Of a DNA stretch of 64,000 nt, positions 47,504 through 59,925 are shown piece by piece (position 1 is the first letter of the stretch; every line of letters starts with the position of its first letter). A program made the translations under genes and the position numbers. The stretch is from the NCBI GenBank assembly GCA_029718625.1, contig CM056381.1, positions 1,509,064 through 1,573,063 on the forward strand, in the 5' to 3' direction. Source of the DNA: Synaphobranchus kaupii (taxonomy: Eukaryota > Chordata > Actinopteri > Anguilliformes > Synaphobranchidae). The notes beneath the pieces are model-generated. The model was not told the origin of the DNA and made no database searches. It saw nothing but the letters and a program-made list of their open reading frames with translations.

Positions 47504-50500
47504 TGTTTAGGATACCTGCTGTTCTGCAGAGATAAAACTAATCTGCCTTTTTTAGCATGAATGACCAGAATGTCGGACATCAAAGTTTTATCGCTGTGGC
47601 TCGGGAAGCGGAAAATGTGTCCCATAAATCTTTCAGCAGGGCCCCTCCACAGTGCTATGGGGTGTGCCCAAACGCTCCTTATTTAGGATATCCCACCACT
47701 AACCACATGGAAGCAGGGTTTTCATCTAAATATAACCTGGATATTGCGTGGCATTGCTTTGCATGTAGGGGCATGTTTCTCCGGCATTATCAATACCGGT
47801 TTATTTTCTTTAATAAACTAACCCCTTTGAAATGAGTCTCATAGAGTCACACTATCTGTGAGGCCCATATGTGGTCATTAGCTGAGCATTTAGCACCGGC
47901 AGTGTATGAAAGACGGATCAGGAGTCACGTTAATGTTGCTAAAGGACATTAATGGCAGAAGTAGCACACAGACCAGGGCTACGTTCAGATCCAAAGCAAC
48001 ACATGCCTTTCCCTTTGCTCTCTTCCCTCCAGTGAGACTGTTTGTGATGAAATTTGTGAGGTGCTGCAGGTAAACTTAACAGGTGTCCTGCAAGGGAGCA
48101 CAGACAAGAAACAAACCAAAACGCAACTGAACCGACACAGGAAGCGCTGCCCCACAGAGTTGAAACGTGACCGCCCACTTTTTCCATGTGGAGCATTTTA
48201 GCCAGAATATCATTAAAACTCATTAAAAATTTTTTACCTCCTTCTAAAGGAATCATGCCACGTCTTGGAAATGAAAGCGTTAGTTTATCTGACGGACGAA
48301 AAGTTCCTGGACGTGAACACGGGACGTTGTCCTTCATGGAGTGCACAGCTAGTTCAGACGTACAAGAATCAATCTTTCAAAAGGCATTAAAGGTGCCTAA
48401 TTGAGAACAGTTAGCAGCTCATTACAATTGAAAGGTTGTAATTGTGGTTGGAAGAAGCAGCAGCAGACACAGGGGTCTCCCAGGAGTTTGAGAATCGCTA
48501 TCTTACTAAAGCATGTGGAATCATGCACGGGGCTGTCTACACAACAGGATCACAGTGGGAGACACACTATCAATTACACAAGAGAGGCAAAACACAGCAG
48601 ATTCCCCCAGATAAGCAGTTATAGCAGCCATCCACTGAAGCCTGATTAGAGGGATTAAGTGTACCATTGCGTTAACTTTTAATTTCACCAGGCTTTATGG
48701 CCTCATAAACCACAATGCTGACTGAGAAAATTACAATCAGCTGTTTAGGAACTGACCCATATTCCAGAACACCTTGCTTCCACCCTGAAAACCTGCTGTC
48801 GTACGATTGGCTGAGCTCACTGCAAAGGAGGCAGGCGAGGGAGCAGCTCGCTGTTGAAATCGTGTATGAACGGGCGCCCTAATCGGCAGCGTGCATCGTA
48901 AGCAAATCAAAAGATTCAAAAACCGGCATTGGCTCATTTGGAAGCACTCATTGGTGTTTAACATCATTCACAAGCGCTTCGCCGATTTTTGCCTTGCGAT
49001 TTTAGCGGGCAAAGCGGCGATGCCCGGCGACGAGTGCAGAACACCGCCCACTTGGTCATGGCGCTTACAGTCCAAGCACCGGTTCTGGTCCATCCCACAG
49101 TGGCCGTGTCTCTTCTGACACTTCTACAGATGAAGCGCTATCTAAGGTGTGACTGGCGCTCACACACACAGTAATGTCATCTCATTACGTGAAATAATAC
49201 TATTCTCTTTGTGAAATGGACGGCTGGCCTTTCCATCATCCCACTATTGTACACAGCCTGCCATAGTTATCACATAAACCCTGTTCAATATTAATGACTT
49301 ACCTGTGACTTTACAAAGATGTCGCCTTTAATTCACAAAGAAAAGATCTTTTAAATGATTCATGATTAATATAGTTTTCTTTGTTATTTATTATAAAGGG
49401 GATGAAGCACGCACCCAAACGTTACGCAATTACCTCTATGAAGTCTTTGTCAAAGATACTGCTGTGTAATGCTGTGATGAGTTTCTATGTAGTTTTAAAA
49501 TGACTCTGAGTATGAAACGCTCGTTATCGCCAGGCTCAGTAACACTCTGGCGAAGGCAACGCTTGATGAACTGAATTTTTTTTTTACTCAAGGTTTTGTG
49601 TCAGGATCCTCCATAGCTTCAGTAACATATTCCGCAGTATAAATGATAAACGTAAACGCTGCTATATAGCCTGCATAAGGCTGTTTGCTATTCAAATAAC
49701 AATAATAATAATAATAATAATAGTCATCATTGTCAGCATCGTTATCATCGATGGGGGGGCGTTACAGCAGCCATCTGTAAAATATGCAGAAACTGGTTGC
49801 AAAATAACTATGAAGTGTCGTCCATCCAAAGAGCAGTATGGGAACACGAGCAGACTCTTTTCCAGTGAGGCATTATGGGTAATGTAGTGCTACCTGTGTT
49901 GTGGCTCTGAATAGGGAGCAGGGTTGCAGTGCTGGAGCTGCAGATTAATGCAGTATAAAAACAGATTGTGTAATTATATACGTGTGGTAATAACATGATT
50001 CCCTCATCCATGGCCACATCTGCAGCCAAACACAGATTTTATCAACTGTAATATTGGGCCTGGTCCACAGAGACCGCAATCTCATGATAAAGACCAACGT
50101 GGTGGAAAATACTATTTAGTTTAATTGGTAGTATGACTGTATTTTTCATGCACAGGTAGACCGGCACACCGGCCCCATGCTCTGGCAAACCAATCATCTC
50201 TGGAGCTCCCGAGACAGGCGTGGCCAAACGCTGGCCGGTGTGCTGGGTTTATTCTGTGTGTTCCCAGCACGTTTGTGTTCAGTGGCACCTGAAGAACGGA
50301 GCCTTTTGCATTTTTCATCTTTATTAATCTAATTTTACTGTCCGTTCTGTTTACTGAACATCCTCATTGGCTATAATGAAGAAGGGATATCGTTTCGGTT
50401 TGTACACATTTGAAACTCTTAATTAGTGTTAATGTCAAGTCGTTACCATGAAAGTGTCTGTTTGCAAAAAATCTGTAAATGTTTCTTCAGTCATGACCAA

Positions 50501-50713
50501 CACAATTTGAAAACAAAGTACAAGTGTGTTTCTGTCCACCGTCAATGCACACTCATTGTCTAAAACCACCACAGATTAGACACACTAATAATGAAATAAT
50601 TATGACATGCAATGCCTCAATGCTATGACATAAATGAATGTGATATTTGCAATACGTTTTTTTATATATACAGTACCCCAGCAGAGAGAGAGGGGTTTAA
50701 AACCTGGCAACCC
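47504..50713. other. 3.2 kb of unique sequence, no gene seen
   Basis: No exon was recognised on either strand. 48790-49090 has more CpG than its surroundings and contains attggct and cgcccact-type motifs. An (ata)n tract lies at 49697-49721. 50310-50430 is AT-rich with ctttattaatctaatttt and cttaattagtgttaatg. Confidence 0.5.
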
Positions 50714-51102
50714 ACAATGTGCTGGTCTCTCACAGAGAGGCACACAGAGGCAGTGTTGGTCTCTCACAGAGAGGCACACAGTGGCAGTGCTGGTCTCTCA
50801 CAGAGAGGCACACAGAGGCAGTGCTGGTCTCTCACAGAGAGGCACACAGAGGCAGTGTTGGTCTCTCACAGAGAGGCACACAGAGGCAGTGCTGGTCTCT
50901 CACAGAGAGGCACACAGAGGCAGTGCTGGTCTCTCACAGAGAGGCACACAGAGGCAGTGCTGGTCTCTCACAGAGAGGCACACAGAGGCAGTGTTGGTCT
51001 CTCACAGAGAGGCACACAGTGGCAGTGCTGGTCTCTCACAGAGAGGCACACAGAGGCAGTGCTGGTCTCTCACAGAGAGGCACACAGAGGCAGTGTTGGT
51101 CA
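50714..51102 (+). repeat. 34-bp tandem repeat, 11 copies
   Basis: The unit is gtgctggtctctcacagaga followed by ggcacacagaggca. Variants: gtgttgg, cagtgg. Confidence 0.97.
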
Positions 51103-51154
51103 GAGCTGGTGCTGAGGGTGAATGAGCAACAAAGCCACTCAGCACTTTACGCAC

Positions 51155-51159
51155 ACTCG

Positions 51160-51196
<37 letters not shown>

Positions 51197-51348
51197 ACAC
51201 GCACACACACATCCAAGCCCACACATGTGCCCCCACACACACACACACACACCTGTGCACATAGACGCGCACACACACACGTACATGCGCACACACGTAC
51301 GGTACATGCACACACACACGCACACGTGCACATACACACGCACGCACA

Positions 51349-51407
<59 letters not shown>

Positions 51408-51432
51408 TACACACACACAAGCACACACAAAC
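51155..51432 (+). repeat. Compound CA microsatellite with CG/GT interruptions
   Basis: CA runs are mixed with cacgtaca, cacgcgc and catgcaca. Mostly alternating purine-pyrimidine. Confidence 0.95.
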
Positions 51433-53665
51433 GTGCAAACAAATCGTAGACAAATTAGTTGGACTAATTGTAGCAAATGTTTAACTGTCGCAAATGTATT
51501 CAGTGCAATAACTGCGTTCGATAACATCTGGTGAAGCCTTTCGTCTAGAGGCGCGCACACGCACGCACGCACGCACGCACGCACGCAGCCCACATCTCCA
51601 GGAGAACGCGCATCAGATTTACGGCTATGCAAATGAGTTTCTCTGAACAGGATCCTTTTCAAAGGCAGCGAATGACACAGTTGGCTGTTGAGAGGAAAGG
51701 GACATAATGTAAATTGAGGAGGAGAGAGACAGGGCCGAGCCGTTAAACCTGGACTGTGCTGTGAAATCCCAGGCAACAGGCTGTACCTTCATTCCTTTCC
51801 TCTCCATAACATGATCGCTAACATTTACAGAATCCAGCACTGTTACAGAGGGCTGCTAACAGCTTACATCCTGAAAACTAAACCTGACCTACAGCACTGT
51901 GACATACAGCCATCCCAGAGCATGTTTCCTTTTACTAGATTCCAAAAACAGACTGAAAAAAATTAAATGTTGAAAAGGTAAAAAACCATAGACAATGCAT
52001 CCCCTGAATCACTCTAGTGCCATCGTGTAACATGGTGCACACCTTTATTTTTTTATTGTAAAAGTACATTATTTTAAGTGCCCATTCTGCATCACGGGTC
52101 ACCACAACACTGGAAACAGAAGACGCATATCCTGGGAGTAAGAGAGGTCATGTGACATGTTCCAGCCAATCAGAAGTCAATGCTGAGAAGGACATAGATG
52201 GGTACTGAATGGGCCAAACTAAGAGTTCATAAAATGTTTTTAAAAAGATTTTTTTTAAATAAAATGTGTCATACAGTGTATTCTGCTGGCTGCCTTTAGA
52301 GGTGTGACACATTTCAGCTTATCAGGCAGCGTCATGGGAAATTTGGGAGTTCGGCGAGGTTGTTTACTTTAAATTTGTAGCACATTTGTGTGCAGCAGAG
52401 CCTGATATGTAAGATATGCCGATAGGCAGCCCCAGGGACATGTATTTTTCATTACATGTTTTCTTATTTTTTTTAATGAAATTTTTTTTGAATTTTTTTT
52501 ATGGAGCTCAGTGAAGAGAAACTACACCACAATCAAACGTTAACCTTTTCGACATAAATCACTATATGCAGACAAAACAAACATTTATTTGTGAATCAAA
52601 GTCAAGGAAGATTTGGGTTTGAATGCAGGTTCATGTCTTGCTTAATTTGGCATACTATCTAAACTAAATGATATGGCTTTAGGAAGCATTTCAAAATGTA
52701 TTAAAATTGTGAGTGAGACTCTAGCTAGGTAGCTACCAAAATTTACTATTTAAATGTCCAAATTATTTGTGGCTCTATGGTATTTAAAGTAAGTAAAAGC
52801 TGGCAGAAAGTCTCTGAAATTACAGGTTTGTTCATGCAGGTTATATCTCTGTGAAGGTCAAACATGCTTTAAACTGGCAGAAAATCTCCCTGAAATCACA
52901 GGTTTGTTCACACAGGTTATTTCCCTGTGAAGGTCAAACATGCATTAATGAAGCTGGCTTTGTAACGAGCCCATTTTAATGTGACCTGATCAAATCGCAG
53001 CGTTACTGATTCTGGAGCTCATTATTTCAGGCACGGCTGAGACAGCTGTTAGGCCCGGTGGACCAGGTTTGTTTTATTACACGTTTAATCCCGACACGCC
53101 CCTCCCCTTGCACCCCCTCCGACACCACCCTTCCCATAATGCCTGATTGCCTGCACAGAACCAGGCAGCTCACTGGCTAAGTAAAAGCAGACCTGCCCAT
53201 TGGCTGAACAGAACTATAAATCAGCATTCTGTTCCATTTCAATGAGTTCCCAGGGCTTCAGTAGGCTTCTGCTAACATGCTAAAGCTCTGCGATATGCAC
53301 TGTATGAACGCCCACATTAATTATCTGTTTGCAAAAAAAACCCAGAAACCCCAGAAGGTCTGAGGTATAATGAAAAAACTCTTGAAAGTGTTCTGATAAT
53401 AAGATAGGAGATGTTTCAGCACAAACAGTAATGGAGGCAAAGTGGCCCTTCTCCAGCGTAATACAGATTAACATGGTGTGAAACAGAACTCATTTAACAG
53501 ACAAACAGGCAGGTTAGCACCAAAGCATTCGCCCAAAGTGCCCAAAATTGTATTCATGAATAAAAAGTATTCATCTGAAAGAGAAAAACTAGGCACTGCC
53601 AAGCACAGGAGAATAAAAATGTCTGGCACTGCTGCTCGGTTTATAATGTGTAGGCTGGCGCTCTG
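51433..53665. other. Unique sequence with a (CGCA)n tract and one 74-bp duplication
   Basis: (cgca)n lies at 51551-51588. A 74-bp tandem duplication with moderate divergence starts at 52801 and 52875 (tggcagaaa...gtgaaggtcaaacatgc). No gene was recognised. 52960-53230 is non-repetitive and could be a conserved element. Confidence 0.55.
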
Positions 53666-53950
53666 TTTGTGAAAGAGGCTGCCGCTGAGTGTGTGTGTGT
53701 GTGTGTGTGTTTGTGTGCGTGCGTGCGTGAGTGCGTGCGTGCGTGCGTGCGTGTGTGTGTGTGAAAGAGGCTGCCGCTGCCGCTCTGTGTGTGAAAGAGG
53801 CTGCCGCTCTGTGTGTGAAAGAGGCTGCCGCTCTGTGTGTGAAAGAGGCTACCGCTGTGTGTGTGAAAGAGGCTGCTGCTCTATGTGTGAAAGAGGCTGG
53901 CGGTTGGCGCTGTGTGTGAAAGAGGCTGGCGGTTTGCGCTCTGTGTGTGA
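53666..53950 (+). repeat. GT/CGTG tract and 24-bp repeat, about 9 copies
   Basis: The unit is gtgtgtgaaagaggctgccg followed by ctct. One copy is 30 bp through an extra gctgcc. (gt)n and (cgtg)n sit at 53690-53762 inside the array. Confidence 0.93.
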
Positions 53951-54114
53951 GGGGGGGTTGGCGTGGGGTCTACGGTGCAGTACGGTACTGTGGGGTAAAC
54001 GGGCCAGAGGATTTATGTGTTCCTGCGCTGCAGTAACAAGGGATAAAGCCACACTCAGCACACCGAATAGGGAAACAGACCCAAGAGCAGCAAGTGAATA
54101 ACTGTATTACATAG

Positions 54115-54210
54115 CGCATCACAATACATCACAATACATCACCTCATATCACAATACATCACATTAATTTAGCCCCTGCTCTTAACCAGAGCCACTTACA
54201 AAACCAGGGA
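54115..54210 (-). mobile_element. LINE/SINE-type 3' tail remnant (reverse orientation)
   Basis: tttagcccctgctcttaacc followed by agagccacttacaa is a decayed reverse complement of the common teleost tail (..gtaagtcgctctggataaga..). It is preceded by about five loose copies of catcacaata, as expected for simple repeat at the end of such a tail. The element body, if any remains, would lie at 54210-54390. Confidence 0.5.
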
Positions 54211-54393
54211 GATAAGCAGATCAATAACATCATCAGATCTGCTGTAGCTACAGGACATGACAGTGAACACATTCAGATCCAGTCCCAGCACAACAAGACA
54301 GAACCAGTGATAAGACACAGAACTGCAGAGACTGAATAACCTCTACAGACTGAACTGATGCAGTCAATGTACATACAAGTATATAGAAGCTTT

Positions 54394-55146
54394 AATACAG
54401 GTGTATAGCTGATAGAGGTGGTGTAATACCGGTGTGTAGCTGATAGAGCTGAAGGTGGTGTAATACAGGTGTGTAGCTGATGGAGCTGCAGGCGGTGTAA
54501 TACAGGTGTGTAGCTGATGGAGCTGCAGGCGGTGTAATACAGGTGTGTAGCTGATGGAGCTGCAGGCGGTGTAATACAGGTGTGTAGCTGATGGAGCTGA
54601 AGGTGGTGTAATACAGGTGTCTAGCTGATGGAGCTGAAGGTGGTGTAATACAGGTGTGTAGCTGATGGAGCTGAAGGTGGTGTAATACAGGTGTGTAGCT
54701 GATGGAGCTGAAGGTGGTGTAATACAGGTGTGTAGCTGATGGAGCTGAAGGTGGTGTAATACAGGTGTGTAGCTGATGGAGCTGCAGGCGGTGTAATACA
54801 GGTGTGTAGCTGATGGAGCTGCAGGCGGTGTAATACAGGTGTGTAGCTGATGGAGCTGAAGGTGGTGTAATACAGGTGTCTAGCTGATGGAGCTGAAGGT
54901 GGTGTAATACAGGTGTGTAGCTGATGGAGCTGAAGGTGGTGTAATACATGTGTGTAGCTGATGGAGCTGAAGGTGGTGTAATACAGGTGTGTAGCTGATG
55001 GAGCTGAAGGTGGTGTAATACAGGTGTGTAACTGATGGAGCTGAAGGTGGGTGGTGTAATACAGGTGTGTAGCTGATGGAGCTGAAGGTGGTGTAATACA
55101 GGTGTGTAGCTGATGGAGCTGAAGGTGGTGTAATACAGGTGTGTAA
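54394..55146 (+). repeat. 37-bp minisatellite, about 20 copies
   Basis: The unit is tgatggagctgaaggtggtg followed by taatacaggtgtgtagc. Variants: gaaggtgg/gcaggcgg, gtgtgtag/gtgtctag, catgtg. Each unit has CAGGTG next to AGGTGTG. Confidence 0.97.
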
Positions 55147-55329
55147 AGGTATCTTAGGTATGGAGATGATGAACTCACACACAGTAAGACCATAAGTCTG
55201 GCTGGTAAAAGGAGCCTATCAGCCTATGTACCACCATCTCTCCTGCTGCTCAGGCACACACAGCTGTGTCAGGCCTTCCAGCTCTAGACAGCGCAGTGTG
55301 TGACGACAAGGGAGAGAAATGAGCAGAGA

Positions 55330-55613
55330 TCTGTGCTGTTAAACACTGAACGATCTCTGTTAATCACTGTGAAAGATATCTGTGCTGTGAAACTCTGTGA
55401 AAGATATCTTTGCTGTTAAACTCAGTGAAATCTCTCTGTGCTGTTGAACACTGAATAATCTCTGGACTGTTAAACACTGTGAAAGATCTCTGTGCTGTTA
55501 AACTCGGAGAAATCTATTGTACTGTTAATCTCTTTGAAAGCTCTCTGTGCTGTTAAACTCTGTGAAATCTCTCTGTGCTGTTAAACTCTGCGAAAGCTCT
55601 CTGTTCTGTGAAA
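55330..55613 (+). repeat. Degenerate 26-30-bp repeat, about 10 copies
   Basis: Loose units contain tctctgtgctgttaaactct and gtgaaa. Divergence between copies is much higher than in neighbouring arrays, so this is an older array. Confidence 0.88.
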
Positions 55614-56705
55614 GCATGCGCAGTAGCTCTGACAGTGCATGTGGGCTCTCTCTCCGCCCTCTGGCCTGTTCCCTGCACCACAAAGAGCACAATACACACT
55701 ACTTACGCCTGCGAGCAAAGTCAGCAGCTTGTTGCAGAGCAGAATTAAATAACGGCAGGACATTGTGCCACATGCAAACGCAGTCAAATGCACTCCTTCC
55801 TACTCAATATCACCTCCAGCTAACTGGCTTTGCTGGTTCTGCAAGCACACACAGCATCAGGGCATGGCATATGTGAAAGTTTTGGCAAAGAGTAAAAGGT
55901 TCCTCTTTAAGTGAAGCTTATGACATGCGTCTCTTGTTTCAAGCTTGCAGGGCCCGAGGATTTGAATATAAAATACCCAGATAACTGAATTTAAGTGTTT
56001 TTTAAGAGGAAAAACACACTTCATTGTCACATGTGTGTTTGTCAGGCTGATGCAATGAGCTAATTTTCTGCAGTTTCTTTCTGCTAAACCACGGTAGACA
56101 GTTATAGCGCTAACACAGAGCAGCTACACAAAAGCATCATCTCCCCGTTACTGGGATAACACAGCTAAGGGAAAAGGCTAACCATGTCTTTAATAGTCTT
56201 CAGTTTAACCCTGGACTTGAGCAGATTAAATTAAATGCTTAAATAGTTTTAATTTAACAGGGCTGGGGGGGCATTGCAGGAACAATAATTATTAATTTAG
56301 ATGCATTCATAATCTAAGTGGACCTCTGCCATCTCTTATAACAGATGCAGCCTTATTTTTCAACTTTTCTTAAGCCAAAAAGATAAACTACTCTCAACTT
56401 TAACATATTCTAAATTCATAAGTGCTTTATCGACAGTCAGCCGGTGTTTATACCTGGGACAGTTTCATTCAAAATATAAAACCTGCTTCTGAAACTCTGC
56501 ATGCTGGGTAAAGAAAGGTATCCCACTGTAAGGCACCCTATCGGCAGGCCCGATGTTCCAGGCACAAGCTGTCCCCCTCCCGGGCGTTGTAACCCAATCT
56601 GTCCCCCGCTCCCAACGGTGCCGTTCCGCGATGGAATTCAGGGAATGCAGAGCGCCATGTTTTTACCCCCATACTTACAAGCAGAGCCCCATCAGCGCCA
56701 CGGGA
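55614..56705. other. Unique sequence, no gene seen
   Basis: AT-rich. Frames at 55547-55876 and 56553-56771 lack recognisable domains. Confidence 0.5.
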
Positions 56706-57063
56706 ACCTCATGCACTGTGCTGTTACCACGGCGATCTACAGTCACCATACGCACAGCAGTGTTACTGTAGCAATCTGCAATAACTGCACACACACAATA
56801 CCGCCATCACAGCGATCTTCAGTAACCACACACACAATACCGCCATCACAGCGATCTTCAGTAACCACACACACAATACCGCCATCACAGCGATCTTCAG
56901 TAACCACACACACAATACCGCCATCACAGCGATCTTCAGTAACCACACACACACTACCGCCATCACAGCGATCTTCAGTAACCACACACAATACCGCCAT
57001 CACAGCGATCTTCAGTAACCACACACACAATACCGCCATCACAGCGATCTTCAGTAACCACAC
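56706..57063 (+). repeat. 39-bp minisatellite, version A, about 7 copies plus degenerate leaders
   Basis: The unit is cagtaaccacacacacaata followed by ccgccatcacagcgatctt. Two or three degenerate leaders at 56715-56796 (gtgctgttaccacggcgatc; gtgttactgtagcaatctgc) are intermediate in sequence to version B. Confidence 0.95.
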
Positions 57064-57855
57064 GCACAGTGCAGTTACCGCGGTGTTGTACAGTAATCAC
57101 ACACACAGTGCTGTTACCGTGGTGTTGTACAGTAACCACACAGTGTGCAGTTACCGTGGTGTTGTACAGTAATCACACACACAGTGCAGTTACCGCGGTG
57201 TTGTGCAGTAATCACACACACAGTGCAGTTACCGTGGTGTTGTACAGTAACCACACGCACAGTGCAGTTACCGTGGTGTTGTACAGTAACCACACAGTGT
57301 GCAGTTACCGTGGTGTTGTACAGTAATCACACACACAGTGCAGTTACCGCGGTGTTGTACAGTAATCACACACACAGTGCAGTTACCGTGGTGTTGTACA
57401 GTAATCACACACACAGTGCAGTTACCGTGGTGTTGTACAGTAACCACACGCACAGTGCAGTTACCGTGGTGTTGTACAGTAACCACACGCACAGTGCCGT
57501 TACCGTGGTGTTGTACAGTAACCACACGCACAGTGCCGTTACCCGCGGTGTTGTACAGTAATCACACACACAGTGCAGTTACCGTGGTGTTGTACAGTAA
57601 TCACACACACAGTGCAGTTACCGCGGTGTTGTACAGTAATCACACACACAGTGCAGTTACCGTGGTGTTGTACAGTAATCACACACACAGTGCAGTTACC
57701 GTGGTGTTGTACAGTAACCACACGCACAGTGCAGTTACCGTGGTGTTGTACAGTAACCACACAGTGTGCAGTTACCGTGGTGTTGTACAGTAATCACACG
57801 CACAGTGCAGTTACCGTGGTGTTGTACAGTAACCACACGCACAGTGCAGTTAAGC
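57064..57855 (+). repeat. 39-bp minisatellite, version B, about 20 copies
   Basis: The unit is cagtaatcacacacacagtg followed by cagttaccgtggtgttgta. Variants: accgcgg/accgtgg, gtaacc/gtaatc, a 37-bp form with cacagtgtgc. It continues version A without a break and in the same register. Confidence 0.96.
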
Positions 57856-58149
57856 ATGTGCACTTCTTGTGCTGAACCCTCTCAAGTTCACAGGCTGCAG
57901 CTCCTGCTGGGAGCCAAACACACTTCACTCACGTACCCTGATACACACACATTTTACACACATCCACCCACCCACGAACACACTCCCACATGCATAGACA
58001 CACGTGTGTTGCCAGGCAGCAGTACACTAGCACAGTAGCAGTAGTAGACTATCAGTAATAATGAAGTCTTTGTGCTTTGGGTGATCTGGGGGAGCTTAGG
58101 GACGTCAGCACAAAGACTCCAGAGCAAGAACAGGAGCCAGAGGCAGCCT

Positions 58150-58372
58150 ACGCCCCTCCCTCTTCTGCGCATAATTATTGAGGCTCCACCCCCTCAGCAA
58201 CAGTGCCTCTACACTCCCCCAGCCGACGTCCCTCCCACCTCTGCACATAATTATTGAGGCTCCACCCCACGGGCACAGTGCCTCTACACTCCCCCAGCTT
58301 ACGTCCCTCCCACCTCAGCACATAATTATTGAGGCTCCTCCTCTGCACATAATTAATGAGGCTCCACCCCCC
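58150..58372 (+). repeat. 75/76-bp tandem repeat, about 3 copies, last one truncated
   Basis: cataattattgaggctcc[at]c recurs at 58170, 58246, 58321 and (shortened) 58348. The interior has cagtgcctctacactccccc. Confidence 0.9.
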
Positions 58373-58741
58373 CACACTTCTCCCATGGGGCACCAGCACT
58401 AACCAAGGGAAAGCGCTTGGCTGGACATGATCAGCATTTCCAACCTGCCTTTCAAGGTCCACCTGGCGTGCACGTCACACTTCATACTGAATCCTCCACA
58501 TCGCAGCTGCACATGCATTCTGGTGATCACATACGTGTTCAAGATTACATACGTGCTGATTACTGCATACTAGTAACTACGAGACTACTACACGTGTGTT
58601 GATTATCATATACATGCTGATGATTGCACACGAGTTGAACACATGTGCTGTGTTGATGGTTACGGTATGAGGTATGTTGATGATTAGAAACGTGTTGCTG
58701 AGCGTTGTAGAGTAGGGAGAGAGGCTGTGACCCGTGTTGCA
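58373..58741. other. Unique sequence
   Basis: Loose repetition of gattac/cacgtg/tgctgat steps at 58520-58680. No gene was recognised. Confidence 0.45.
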
Positions 58742-58836
58742 GGTGTGGCTTCAGGTGCACTAAGAGGTGTGGCCTCAGGCGCACTAAGAGGTGTGGCCTC
58801 AGGTGCACTAAGAGGTGTGGCTTCAGGTGCACTACG
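58742..58836 (+). repeat. 24-bp tandem repeat, 4 copies
   Basis: The unit is ggtgtggcttcaggtgcact followed by aaga. Variants: gcctca, ggcgca. Confidence 0.93.
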
Positions 58837-58984
58837 AGGCTCTGCGGAACAGCCGGCTCGCCATAGTGAACGCTGATCATCGCCGAATTTCCTCTTGTAC
58901 TCAGGAAAGCGATGAGCTGAGAGTTTAATGAGAACTGCAGCGGTGAGAATAACAGGAAAGTGCTCACTGCAGTTACCTCCCTCT

Positions 58985-59890
58985 CTGCCCCAAACCTGCC
59001 CCCTGCCCCAGCACTGCCCGAAACCTGCCCCCGGCCCCAGCACTGCCCCAAACCTGCCCCCTGTCCCAGCACTGCCCCAAACCTGCCCCCTGTCCCAGCA
59101 CTGCCCCAAACCTGCCTCCTGTCCCAGCACTACCCCAAACCTGCCTCCTGTCCCAGCACTGCCCCAAACCTGCCCCCTGCCCCAAACCTGCCCCCTGTCC
59201 CAGCACTGCCCCAAACCTGCCTCCTGTCCCAGCACTACCCCCAAACCTGCCTCCTGTCCCAGCACTACCCCAAACCTGCCCCCTGTCCCAGCACTGCCCC
59301 AAACCTGCCCCCTGCCCCAGCACTGCCCCAAACCTGCCCCCTGCCCCAGCACTGCCCCAAACCTGCCTCCTGTCCCAGCACTACCCCAAACCTGCCTCCT
59401 GTCCCAGCACTACCCCAAACCTGCCCCCTGCCCCAAACCTGCCCCCTGTCCCAGCACTGCCCCAAACCTGCCCCCTGCCCCAGCACTGCCCCAAACCTGC
59501 CCCCTGCCCCAGCACTGCCCCAAACCTGCCCCCTGCCCCAGCACTGCCCCAAACCTGCCCCCTGACCCAGCACTGCCCCAAACCTGCCCCAGCACTGCCC
59601 CAAACCTGCCTCCTGTCCCAGCACTACCCCAAACCTGCCCCCTGCCCCAAACCTGCCCCCTGTCCCAGCACTGCCTCAAACCTGCCCCGTCCCAGCACTG
59701 CCCCAAACCTGCCTCCAGTCCCAGCACTGCCCCAAACCTGCCCCGTCCCAGCACTGCCCCAAACCTGCCTCCTGCCCCAGCACTGCCCCAAACCTGCCCC
59801 CTGTCCCAGCACTGCCCCAAACCTGCCCCCTGTCCCAGCACTGCCCCAAACCTGCCCCCTGCCCCAGCACTGCCCCCAAACCTGCCCTCC
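58985..59890 (+). repeat. 29-bp minisatellite, version A, about 30 copies; G4-forming on the minus strand
   Basis: The unit is cctgccccctgccccagcac followed by tgccccaaa. Variants: ccccctg/tcctg, gcccc/gtccc, tgcccc/tacccc, and short units lacking the agcactgcccc part. The minus strand of one unit has G runs of 4, 4, 5 and 4 with loops of 7 or fewer. Confidence 0.97.
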
Positions 59891-59925
59891 CCCCACCAAC
59901 AAAACGGCAATCACCTTCTGCTGAA

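Noticed and set aside
46206..47625. Ser/Leu/Pro-rich and Arg/Glu/Gly-rich frames of 377-447 codons on both strands
   Set aside because: These are direct readings of a polypyrimidine tract.
49230..49250. Minus-strand TGGGATGATGG, similar to a WDD motif encoded near the start of PLC-beta genes
   Set aside because: The surrounding translation does not match the expected KFVKWDD context and no proper splice sites flank it.
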